64,000 nucleotides of DNA from BJGO01 sp964640655 (GTDB lineage Bacteria; Bacteroidota; Bacteroidia; Chitinophagales; UBA10324), in assembly GCA_964640655.1 (NCBI GenBank), contig CAZXFT010000002.1, positions 124,001 through 188,000 on the forward strand, in the 5' to 3' direction. Positions 38,243 through 47,100 of the stretch are shown here, one piece after another. A program made the translations under genes and the position numbers. How positions within the stretch are numbered: the first letter of the stretch is position 1; the number at the start of each line of letters is the position of its first letter. The notes under the pieces were generated by a model. It ran no database searches, was not told where the DNA came from, and saw only the letters and a list, made by a program, of their open reading frames with translations.

Positions 38243-39115
38243 ATGCTTAGATCAATGACAGGATTCGGTAAAGCCGAACACAGTGATGAACATTTTAATA
38301 TCAAAGTAGAAATACGTACGCTGAACTCAAAATATTTTGATTTGAATCTCAGGATTTCACAACAGTTGAGAGAGAAAGAACACTTGATACGTGCCATTAT
38401 GCTCGAACAAATTCAACGGGGCAAAACAGATGTAAACATTACATTGGAATTTACATCAGGAACATCTTCGCACCGCATTAATACAGCCTTACTCAAAGAT
38501 TATGTTCAACAATTGAAAGGCGTAGCAACTGAATTAAATCAAACAGACAATGACTTGATTCCGGTTGCTATGAAAATGCCCGACGTGCTTAGCTCTGCTC
38601 AAAACGATAACATTGAAATCATTTGGACCTTAACAGAACAAACTATTTCGCGTGCCATTAATCAACTGAATCAGTTTAGAGAACAGGAAGGACAGTCTCT
38701 CATTAGTGAATTTGAAAAGATGATACAATCCATTCTTGCCACCTTAAATGAAGTTGCTGCAAAAGACCCTGAACGTTTGGTAAGCATCCGCGAACGACTA
38801 TCACAGCTTCTCAACGAACATGTACCTAAAGAAAAAATAGATGCTAACCGTCTGGAGCAGGAGTTGATTTATTATATTGAACGAATGGACATCACTGAAG
38901 AAAAACAACGATTACAAAATCATTGCAATTATTTTTTGGAAACTATGCGTAAGGAAAAAAATGCCGGACGCAAATTGAATTTCATAGCTCAGGAAATGGG
39001 ACGCGAAATCAACACCTTAGGATCTAAAGCTAATCACGCCGGTATTCAGCAACACGTGGTACGAATGAAAGATGAATTGGAAAAAATCAAAGAACAATTG
39101 ATGAATGTTTTATAG
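38243..39115 (+). CDS. yicC: YicC-family endoribonuclease
   Basis: This protein of about 290 residues starts at the ATG at 38243 with MLRSMTGFGKAE, the signature opening of the YicC/YloC family. The N-terminal domain includes EIRTLNSKYFDLNLRI, and the C-terminal domain has the conserved stretch GRKLNFIAQEMGREINTLGSKA. The E. coli relative is a metal-dependent endoribonuclease acting on small RNA. The length is normal. It lies 14 bases after the EamA gene and is followed directly by the L,D-transpeptidase gene, so it is part of a four-gene row. Confidence 0.94.
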   Translation: MLRSMTGFGKAEHSDEHFNIKVEIRTLNSKYFDLNLRISQQLREKEHLIRAIMLEQIQRGKTDVNITLEFTSGTSSHRINTALLKDYVQQLKGVATELNQTDNDLIPVAMKMPDVLSSAQNDNIEIIWTLTEQTISRAINQLNQFREQEGQSLISEFEKMIQSILATLNEVAAKDPERLVSIRERLSQLLNEHVPKEKIDANRLEQELIYYIERMDITEEKQRLQNHCNYFLETMRKEKNAGRKLNFIAQEMGREINTLGSKANHAGIQQHVVRMKDELEKIKEQLMNVL

Positions 39116-39120
39116 TGGGT

Positions 39121-39858
39121 ATGCCGTTGCAATTAACCATACTGATTCTATTCTTGTATCTGTTCATTCAACAATCATTCAAGCAACAACAACTTACCTA
39201 TCCGCGTGTTCGCACCGCTTATACAGAGTATGCCGACTCGTTGAAAAATCATTTGCAACAACATCAAATCAACCTGACAAGTAATGAGATTTTTCTGCGG
39301 GCTTTTAAAAAAGAGAAAACTTTAGAACTCTGGTCTAAGAATAAAAGCGACTCGCAGTTTGTATTCATTCAATCATACCCTTTCTGTGTTTTGTCGGGCA
39401 TGCTTGGTCCCAAGCGCCGTCAGGGAGATGGCCAGGTACCAGAAGGTGTTTATCATATCAACCGCTTCAATCCGCAGAGCAATTTTTATTTATCGCTCGG
39501 CATTAATTACCCCAATGCATCAGATAAAATCTTAGGAACATCAAATCCGGGTGGCGATATTTTTATTCACGGCTCCTGCGTAAGCATAGGTTGCATTCCT
39601 ATTACAGACAACAGAATAAAGGAGCTTTATGTGTATTGTGTAGAAGCAAGAAACAATGGTCAGCAGCAAATACCTGTTCATATTTTTCCGGCTAGACTCT
39701 CACAAAATCAACTTGGTGAACTTCTAAAATCGACTCAAGATATTCAGTTGCAAGCTTTCTGGCAAAATCTGCAACCAGTTTATACAATGTTTGAAACGGA
39801 TAAAAAACTGCGAACCATTACAATTTCAAAAGAAGGCAGATATATGATTGCCGGTTAA
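39121..39858 (+). CDS. L,D-transpeptidase (YkuD domain, YafK-like)
   Basis: This protein of about 245 residues has a hydrophobic N-terminal segment (LQLTILILFLYLFI) that acts as signal or anchor. The YkuD domain has the catalytic motif with H150 and C158 in HGSCVSIGCIPI. The preceding GPKRRQGDGQVPEGVYHIN segment is typical of the YafK branch. Enzymes of this branch act on peptidoglycan in the periplasm, either cross-linking or releasing linked lipoprotein. Which reaction applies here is unknown. The ATG at 39121 is chosen over the GTG at 39115, which overlaps the yicC stop. It ends 8 bases from the convergent scpB gene with no hairpin between. Confidence 0.9.
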   Translation: MPLQLTILILFLYLFIQQSFKQQQLTYPRVRTAYTEYADSLKNHLQQHQINLTSNEIFLRAFKKEKTLELWSKNKSDSQFVFIQSYPFCVLSGMLGPKRRQGDGQVPEGVYHINRFNPQSNFYLSLGINYPNASDKILGTSNPGGDIFIHGSCVSIGCIPITDNRIKELYVYCVEARNNGQQQIPVHIFPARLSQNQLGELLKSTQDIQLQAFWQNLQPVYTMFETDKKLRTITISKEGRYMIAG

Positions 39859-39866
39859 TGCAGCAC

Positions 39867-40427
39867 TTATAGCACTTCGCTGGGTACGCCGATACTGTTT
39901 TCTTCTATAACCTCAATTTCTTTCAACTTAGGTAAGTCAGCTGTACTGTTTATTCCAAAATAGTTTAAGAAATATGGACTCACAGAATATAAAATGGCTT
40001 TGCCTGCGCTTTCACTGCGACCGCTAATGATGATTAAATCTTTTTCCAGCAGTTTTTGAATGGCATAATCGCAGTTAACACCACGAATCTGCTCAATATC
40101 ACTTTTTGATGTTGGTTGTTTGTATGCAATTATTGAAAGACATTCCAATTGACCGGTGCTGAGTTTCTTGTTCAACTTTTGCTTGACATACTCGGCCACT
40201 GTGGGTTCATAGGCATTCTTGGTAAAAAACTGATAACCACCTGCGATTGGAAGAATATGAAAAGCAAATTGTTCGTCTTCGTATTTATTAACCAATATGT
40301 CTAATTCTGCCTGTATTTGTTCCTGACTTAATTCGGTGCCCAATAACTTCTTAATACAGCCTTGAATTTCTTCAAGGGTAAGTGGACTGTCGGCAGCAAA
40401 AATGAGGGATTCAATGTGTTGTTGCAT
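39867..40427 (-). CDS. scpB: Segregation and condensation protein B
   Basis: This 186-residue protein contains two winged-helix domains. Family landmarks are the opening IESLIFAADSPLTLEEI, GGYQFFTKNAYEP and the second-domain stretch LSIIAYKQPTSKSDIEQIRGVNCDYAIQKLLEKDLI. ScpB dimers bind ScpA and load onto SMC in the condensin complex that compacts and separates the chromosome. scpA and smc are not in the window. It has its own promoter (40449-40477) between it and the upstream sigma-54 regulator, whose terminator separates the two. Confidence 0.95.
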   Translation of the reverse strand: MQQHIESLIFAADSPLTLEEIQGCIKKLLGTELSQEQIQAELDILVNKYEDEQFAFHILPIAGGYQFFTKNAYEPTVAEYVKQKLNKKLSTGQLECLSIIAYKQPTSKSDIEQIRGVNCDYAIQKLLEKDLIIISGRSESAGKAILYSVSPYFLNYFGINSTADLPKLKEIEVIEENSIGVPSEVL

Positions 40428-40448
40428 ATATTCTATTTCGGGTTAGAG

Positions 40449-40477
40449 CAAAAGTAATAGAATAACGCTAATGCCAA
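40449..40477 (-). promoter_or_regulatory. Bacteroidota promoter for scpB
   Basis: On the minus strand TTG (40477-40475), an 18-base spacer and TACTTTTG (40456-40449), both consensus elements, 21 bases before the scpB ATG. This is one of the best promoter matches in the window. Confidence 0.75.
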
Positions 40478-40507
40478 TCGCTTATTTGACACTTCCTTAA
40501 ACAACAA

Positions 40508-40533
40508 AAAGCGCTCCAGAGGTGAAGCGCTTT
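40508..40533 (-). terminator. Terminator of the sigma-54 activator gene
   Basis: The 8-bp stem AAAGCGCT/AGCGCTTT (40508-40515 with 40526-40533) is followed on the minus strand by a T-rich run (TTGTTGTTT). It lies between the activator gene and scpB. Confidence 0.75.
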
Positions 40534-40558
40534 CTCTATGAAAAAACAAAAAAAAGAA

Positions 40559-41818
40559 TTAAATCAGTGCGGAGAAAATCATATCGTCCGGTGAAATTAT
40601 ATTGTCATCACAAATCAATACCGTACGTTCAACAAGCGCTTTTAACTCACGGATATTACCGGGCCACGTATGTGAGGCAATTTTTTGTAGTGCCTGTGAG
40701 TTGAAACTCTTTTGGGGTAATTTATTTCTATCACAGAATTCTTTCAGGAAATGTTTTGCCAACAGGATACTGTCGTTTTCGCGCTCGCGTAATGGGGGTA
40801 GATGAATCAAAAATCCTTGCAAACGATAATAAAGATCTTCGCGCATCTTTCCATCTTTAACACGCTGTGCCAGATTTTTATTGGTTGCCGCCACTACACG
40901 TACATCTAGTTGTATTTCTTTATTGGAACCTAAACGCATAATCTTATTCTCCTGCAATACGCGCAGAAGCTTAGTTTGAAGGTTCAAATCCATTTCACCA
41001 ATTTCATCGAGGAAAATGGTGCCGCCGTTTGCTTCCTCAAATTTTCCAATTCTTTTTGCATCGGCTCCGGTAAATGCACCTTTTTCATGGCCAAACAATT
41101 CGCTTTCCATGAGGTCTTCAGGAATCGCAGCCATGTTAACTAATACATAAGGCATTTTTGCGCGTGGAGAATTAAAGTGAATTGAAGCTGCTGCCAACTC
41201 TTTGCCTGTGCCGCTTTCGCCGGTTATCAAAGCAAGCATATTGGTCTTTTCCACTTTTTGAATCAGACGCAATACTTTTAAAACTGCAGGACTTTCACCA
41301 ATTATTTTGTTATACTTATTACGATCAACAATTTGCTCGCGCAAATAATCTACCTCCTTACGAAGGTTTACATTCTTACTCAGGTTTTCAACAGTTATTG
41401 CCAACTTCACCATGGTGTTATCGTTTTTCATGAGGTAGCCGCTTGCGCCGTTGTTATAACATTCAACCACTACTTCAACCTTATCCTGTCCGGATAGAAT
41501 TATGCATTGAATGTCCTTATTGTAATTCTTGACTTCTTTCAAAACATCCAGGCCATTTCGGTCGGGCAGGTTATAATCAATAGTTACTATGTCGGGGTTC
41601 AAGTGAATATTCTTGAATAAATCTTCAGCTGACTGAAAAATATGAATGTCGTACTTGTCTTCAGTTTCAATAGAATGCTGAAGTAAAGTGGCATACAAAT
41701 CATTGTCTTCAACAATAAAGATCTTTGTGATGTGACGATTGTCTGGGCTAACTGTTGGTGTAGGCGTTTCGTTTTTTGTTTCCGGAGTTGTTTCCGCTTT
41801 CTTAATAAAATTAAACAT
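40559..41818 (-). CDS. Sigma-54 activator with receiver domain, lacking a DNA-binding domain
   Basis: This is a 419-residue protein. After a Thr/Pro-rich stretch, residues about 30-150 are a response-regulator receiver (VEDND, phospho-acceptor Asp in VTIDYNLPDRNG, Lys in GYLMKND). Residues about 170-415 are an AAA+ domain with Walker A GESGTGKE, the sigma-54 contact GAFTGA, Walker B GGTIFLDEIGE and the TWPGNIRELKALVER sensor 2. The chain ends about 20 residues later, without the Fis-type helix-turn-helix of NtrC. A terminator follows, so no HTH exon or frameshifted tail is hidden downstream. It could activate sigma-54 promoters from solution or through a partner. Its sensor kinase is not obvious, although the kinase cluster at 44180 is close by. 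Confidence 0.92.
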   Translation of the reverse strand: MFNFIKKAETTPETKNETPTPTVSPDNRHITKIFIVEDNDLYATLLQHSIETEDKYDIHIFQSAEDLFKNIHLNPDIVTIDYNLPDRNGLDVLKEVKNYNKDIQCIILSGQDKVEVVVECYNNGASGYLMKNDNTMVKLAITVENLSKNVNLRKEVDYLREQIVDRNKYNKIIGESPAVLKVLRLIQKVEKTNMLALITGESGTGKELAAASIHFNSPRAKMPYVLVNMAAIPEDLMESELFGHEKGAFTGADAKRIGKFEEANGGTIFLDEIGEMDLNLQTKLLRVLQENKIMRLGSNKEIQLDVRVVAATNKNLAQRVKDGKMREDLYYRLQGFLIHLPPLRERENDSILLAKHFLKEFCDRNKLPQKSFNSQALQKIASHTWPGNIRELKALVERTVLICDDNIISPDDMIFSALI

Positions 41819-41920
41819 TGTAATTGGAGCTGTTTTTTTAACTTTCCGTTTTTACTTGTTTAAAGTGAAGATGTTACAGTAGATAGGATGATATTTCGGA
41901 TATTGTAGAACAATAATAAA

Positions 41921-41956
41921 TAAGAAAGCCGCTGCGATCTCGCAGCGGCTTTCTTA
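41921..41956 (-). terminator. Strong hairpin terminator of the YugP-like gene
   Basis: There is a 17-bp perfect inverted repeat, 41921-41937 with 41940-41956 (TAAGAAAGCCGCTGCGA arm). On the minus strand the stem ends in TTTCTTATTTATTATTG. It lies 16 bases after the metallopeptidase stop and before the next divergent region. Confidence 0.85.
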
Positions 41957-41972
41957 TGAATGCATTCGATGA

Positions 41973-42647
41973 TTAATTGCGACGCATATATATCAGTATA
42001 TAGTATATTAAAGTAGCTAATGACGCTATAGCTGCAACTACATAAGTCATAGCAGCCCACCACAAACCATCTTTAGCTTTTTCGTGGTCAACAGAACTAC
42101 TTAGAGTACCCGTCTTGTCCAGCCAGGCCAACGCACGGTTACTGGCATCAAATTCCACCGGCAATGTTATGAAAGAGAACAATGTTGTTACTCCAAACAA
42201 TACGATACCTGCTAAAAGTAAACCTGGGAATACATTGATCAACAGAACACCACCTAATAATACCCATTGAACTATGTTTGATGAGAACTGCACTGCCGGC
42301 ACTAATTTACTGCGGAGTGTTAACCAGGAGTATGCCTGAGCGTGCTGCACTGCGTGACCGCACTCGTGAGCAGCAATTGCTGCTGCTGTTACCGTATTTC
42401 CGTTGTAAACTTCGGGACTCAGGTTTACTGTTTTGTTGAGAGGATTATAGTGGTCGGTAAGAAAGCCCGGTACAGAAATGATTTTTACATCATAAATGCC
42501 GTTATCATTTAGCATTTTTTCAGCCACATCACGGCCTGACATACCATTGCGAAGAGGAAGTTTAGAGTATTCTGTTAGCTTGCTTTTTAAACGCCATTGA
42601 ACCAACATCCCGACTGCCATAAAGAAAATTAGAATTACGAAAAACAT
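41973..42647 (-). CDS. Membrane zinc metallopeptidase (YugP-like)
   Basis: This 224-residue protein has an N-terminal membrane helix (MFFVILIFFMAVGMLV), a zinc motif HECGH in AAIAAHECGHAVQHAQ, two central hydrophobic helices (WVLLGGVLLINVFPGLLLAGIVLFGVTTLF) and a C-terminal one ending at MRRN. The third ligand region is probably EFDASNRAL. The order matches the Zn_peptidase_2/YugP family, whose substrate and role are poorly known. It should sit in the inner membrane. It is a single-gene transcript with an exact -7 box upstream and a strong terminator. Confidence 0.9.
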   Translation of the reverse strand: MFFVILIFFMAVGMLVQWRLKSKLTEYSKLPLRNGMSGRDVAEKMLNDNGIYDVKIISVPGFLTDHYNPLNKTVNLSPEVYNGNTVTAAAIAAHECGHAVQHAQAYSWLTLRSKLVPAVQFSSNIVQWVLLGGVLLINVFPGLLLAGIVLFGVTTLFSFITLPVEFDASNRALAWLDKTGTLSSSVDHEKAKDGLWWAAMTYVVAAIASLATLIYYILIYMRRN

Positions 42648-42677
42648 AATTATTTAAATTTTTGAAGTGATTGCACA

Positions 42678-42685
42678 CAAAAATA
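42678..42685 (-). promoter_or_regulatory. Bacteroidota -7 box for the YugP-like gene
   Basis: Minus strand TATTTTTG, an exact TAnnTTTG match, 30 bases before the start at 42647. No clear TTG at -33. Confidence 0.55.
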
Positions 42686-42752
42686 TGTGCCATATTGGAA
42701 AACGGAAATAATGTCCTGTTTGTTCAGGAAATGTCGTCAATTATTACGACAC

Positions 42753-44063
42753 TTATTCTACAACGAATTGATTGTTGTAACTTTTTGTGCCATCAATAAT
42801 CCTAAGCACATAGTTACCGGCAGTCATGTTTTTATTCAGTGTGAGTGTTTGCTGAATAGTACTGTTATCAATCCCTATATTATTGGTATAAAAACAGTTG
42901 CCTGCTGCATCCCATACTTCAACTTTTACCATACTCTCGGGACTGTCGATTTTAAAGTAAGTGTGCAGATGAGTTCCTGAAGAATCCGGTGTAATCATAA
43001 CAGGCATAGAAAGACCGCGATAAACGCGACCTTTTTCAGCCAGAACATTTTCAATGATACGGTCGCTTGATTTTAATATATAGCTGTTGCTCCAATTGCT
43101 TTTCTCTGATTTTGATTTATCGCAAACTGTTGAAGCTTCTATGACATAGTTGGCTCCTTCTTGAAGGTTAGTGAGGGTTACACTATTTTTTGATGTTTCT
43201 ATCATCTGCCAGTCGGTATCTTGCTCTTTTTTAAATCGGATGGTTGAAGGTCCGGTGTTAGAAAGTGTAATAACAGCAGCATTGGTTGATGTTACCTTAT
43301 GCGAGATGATCTCCGGTGCTTTGCATTTGCTGCAGTCGGTGCGCACATTTACTACAGTGCTTAACACTTGTTTCACTACAGGCCGTACACTGAATTCAGA
43401 TACTTCTATAATGTCGCCATCGCCATCGTAATGTGTGAGCAACATGGTAATGTTTACAGCATCGGCACTTTGATTTCTCCAAACAAATTGAAACCCGTTT
43501 CGGAAATAATTATTTATGAAGTATTTACCAGCCAACTTTCTATTAACTATTATTTCTAACAATCCTTTGTCGAGAGCGGATAGTGTGCGTGCATTTAAAG
43601 TGAGTAGGTAATCAACACCAGCCTGTAGTTTTATTTCTTTTCTGTAAAAAATGCGCTCCTTGCTATTTAATAATTCAGAAGTAATCAGGTGTCTTCCACT
43701 TTCACCAAAAACGCGTTCTTGTTTTTTATATATTGTAGCAGTGTATGTCGTTGTTTTATTAGGCGAAGCTATTGGTGTTGCCGAATTGGCATTATCCAGG
43801 TATTTTACAGGTGCCCATTCATATATATCACCTCCATAAGCCTTCAGAGACACAGTATCGCCTTGACAAATTGACTTGTTTTCTGAAACATAAAATGAAT
43901 ACGTGCGTGCTTTTACATCTTTGCTCCTGAATTGATCTGCCACTAATAATAATAATGTACTTACTACACTACCGGTGGCTATTCCAAACAGGGAATACAT
44001 CAGGATTGTTTTTAGTGTATTGTGTGTGCGAACCTGCACTTTGTTTGTAGAGCGTATAGTCAT
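42753..44063 (-). CDS. Membrane-anchored Ig/FN3 protein with T9SS-like C-terminal domain
   Basis: This protein has about 436 residues from the ATG at 44063; an earlier in-frame ATG at 44111 gives a less natural start. A cytoplasmic Arg/Lys-rich stretch precedes one hydrophobic helix (MYSLFGIATGSVVSTLLLLVA) with no clear cleavage site. An Ig-like domain follows (SICQGDTVSLKAYGGDIYEWAP) of the kind seen in the secreted repeat proteins of this window, then a central beta region, an FN3-like domain (GPSTIRFKKEQDTDWQMI, NWSNSYILK) and a C-terminal module (VKVEVWDAAGNCFYTNN, MTAGNYVLRIIDG) that resembles a sorting domain without its PNP start. It is either a signal-anchored periplasmic protein or an atypical T9SS client. 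Function unknown. It is divergent from the hybrid kinase gene. Confidence 0.72.
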   Translation of the reverse strand: MTIRSTNKVQVRTHNTLKTILMYSLFGIATGSVVSTLLLLVADQFRSKDVKARTYSFYVSENKSICQGDTVSLKAYGGDIYEWAPVKYLDNANSATPIASPNKTTTYTATIYKKQERVFGESGRHLITSELLNSKERIFYRKEIKLQAGVDYLLTLNARTLSALDKGLLEIIVNRKLAGKYFINNYFRNGFQFVWRNQSADAVNITMLLTHYDGDGDIIEVSEFSVRPVVKQVLSTVVNVRTDCSKCKAPEIISHKVTSTNAAVITLSNTGPSTIRFKKEQDTDWQMIETSKNSVTLTNLQEGANYVIEASTVCDKSKSEKSNWSNSYILKSSDRIIENVLAEKGRVYRGLSMPVMITPDSSGTHLHTYFKIDSPESMVKVEVWDAAGNCFYTNNIGIDNSTIQQTLTLNKNMTAGNYVLRIIDGTKSYNNQFVVE

Positions 44064-44179
44064 TCGACTGAAATTTTGGCGCTTTACGAGACCAAAGTGT
44101 AATAGTTCCAAATAGAAGAAAATGCGGTTTTTTCTAAAATTTCAATGATTTTAATAAAGCCGGATGTAACTATTATAAA

Positions 44180-47100
44180 ATGGGAACGAATAAAAGCAAC
44201 ATCAAAAAACAACCAATGTCTGTATTAAACACCTATAAAGTATTTGGCTTTGATAATCGAACGGAATCAAGTCAATACCTCAAGCTATACAGGGCCATGA
44301 GCTTGGCCGGAATGATACTCTATCCGCTCATTTACTATTTTACTTCACAGTCTGCGCACGCCAAGTTTGATAATTTATATCTGACTTTCTTTATGTCAGT
44401 AGTGTGTTTGGCATTTTATCTCTCTACATACTACATAGCATTTGTCCGTGATCGTGTTGAAGTTTTTGCCCAAGTGGTTCTGTACACATGTACATTTCAA
44501 TCCTTACACGAGCTGCATTATTCTCAGTATGACTCAGGAATATTTATAGGATTCATGTTAGTGTTAACCATATTTAATGTGTCTTTCACTCAGGCCAAAC
44601 ACTTAGCTATATACAATCTGACATTCTTTGTTCTTTTTAGCATTTCCAACTTTTCAGTTAATCCGGTCAAGGAGGCGTTGTTTAATGAGATAAATATTCT
44701 GACTGTTCAGATTCTTATGCAAATTATAGTTACCAACTTTTTAAACAGTAAGAATCAACATCAGTTAAAGGCTGAGATTATGTCTTCGTTGTTCAATGAT
44801 GCTCCGGATGCCATTTTGTTTATTGATATTGAGAAAAAAGAAATAGTAAATTGTAATAAAAAATCGCTCGAGTTATTTGAGTGTTATAAGAAAGATCAGT
44901 TGCTCTTTAAATCCCTAGAGGCTTTATTCCGAAATACAAGTTTGATAAAGGAACTGCTTGATTTTGATAGTAAAAAACATGTAGCAGTGACCTTAGTTGA
45001 AGAAGTAATGCTGTATAAACTAAATGGAGCAAGTTTCTGGGCAGATACGGCTATATCAACTCTGACCATTAAGAATAAAGACTTTCTTCTGGTACGTATA
45101 TCAGATATAGATGCAGTTAAGAAATCGCAAATGGCTTTAGTTGAGAGTGAAGAGCGTTACCGCGACATTATCGAAAATTCTAAAGACCTGATTTGCATTC
45201 ACGATGTAGATGGTAGAATACAGGTTGCCAATAAAGCATTCAGTACCGTTCTTGGTTATGATGAACACGAGATTAGTGGTACCAATATTATTGACTACAT
45301 ACCCGAACGCCATAGAAATGATTTTTACAAATACATCGATGAGCTTGTTGCTAAAGGGGAAAACAAAGGTGTAATGAAGGCAGTTAGCAAATCGGGAGAG
45401 TTAAAGCTTTTGGAATTTAATAATTCCACCAAGCGTGATGAAACAGGCTCTATTACAGTACGTGGTATGGCTGTTGACATTACAGAAAAATATATGCTGC
45501 AACGCAAACTGAACGAGAGTCTGAAGCATTTCCAAATGATTTCAGAGAACTCGGCGGATATGATTTGTCAGCATTCAAAAAATGGATTGTTTGAGTATGT
45601 ATCAACTGCTGTTGTTAAACTTACAGGTTACCTGCCCGAAGAATTATTAGGAAAGGATTTTCTCTCCATCATTCATCCTGATGACCAAAAGTTGATACGT
45701 TTGGTAAGTCCTCTGTACTGCGAACAGATTGATAACGAACCTACAAGTATTGAGTACAGAATATCAAAAAAGAATGGACGTATATTGTGGGTAAATACCA
45801 TCTTTAAACCTATACATAATGATAGTGGTGTTATCACCGGTTATCATTCCTCTTCGCGCGATATTTCAGAACGCAAGAAAATTGAGCATCAGACAGAAAG
45901 AAAAGATCGCCTTTTTAAATCTCTAACAGAAGCATCAAAAGAATTATTGAGTAATCATAATATGGATCAATCGGTACCTGCAGCAATGACTATCATGTCT
46001 AAGTCTTTGCAGGTTGATGCCTCTGCAATGTATCAGGTTACTGTTAATGAACATGGTGATTTGTGTCTGAATCATTTATATGGATGGACTTCTGTACAAG
46101 ATGAAGTAGCTTTCAGAGATTTGACAAAACAGAATCTGTCTGTTTCATCTTATCTGCAACGTTGGTACGACATTTTAAATAATGGAACACTGGTGAAAGG
46201 ATTTCATACATCCTTTACAGACAATGAACGAGCACTTATTCACGATGGTAATTTTCAGTCAGTGATCGTATTGCCTGTAACCGTGGATAATAAATTGTGG
46301 GGAATTATGTGTTATTCATACAATACAGAGTTTCACGTTTGGAACGCTGTAGAAGAAGCTATACTAAAAACAGCTTGCTCCGGTATTGCAGGCACAATTC
46401 TTCGCCATCAGAATGAAAATGAATTGACGCTGGCAAAAGAAACAGCGGAATATGCCTCAAAAGCAAAAGAAACATTTCTGGCTAATGTGAGCCACGAGAT
46501 ACGCACACCAATGAATGGTATCATCGGGTTAACACGTCTATTGGAAAAAACACCAATGAATGAAACACAGAAGCGCTATATCTCCGCAGTTAAACAGTCC
46601 GGTGAATATTTATTAGTCATCATCAACGACCTCTTAGATTATTCTAAAATTGTAGCAGGTCATATGGAGTTTGAACATATTCCATTCAACCTCGATAATA
46701 TTCTAAATAACATCAACCACACATATTCTCTGAAAGCAATTGAAAAGGGAATAGAGTTTATCATAACTTGTGGCGAAGATGTGCCTCGTTGGTTAACCGG
46801 TGACCCGGTACGTTTAAATCAGATTATTGTGAACCTTATTGGGAACTCTATTAAGTTCACCGAGAAAGGTCACGTTGAATTGCGTATTCAATTGTTAAAA
46901 CAGTTAAATAATAAAGCTACAGTACGATTTATGGTTAAGGATACCGGGATAGGAATAGCAAAAGAAAAACTCGGTACTGTGTTTGAAAGCTTTAAACAGG
47001 CTGAAACAGCAACTTCAAGAAAATATGGAGGCACAGGTCTTGGGCTTTCAATTGTAAAAAAATTAGTTGAAGCTCACGGCAGCGAAATTCATCTCGATAG

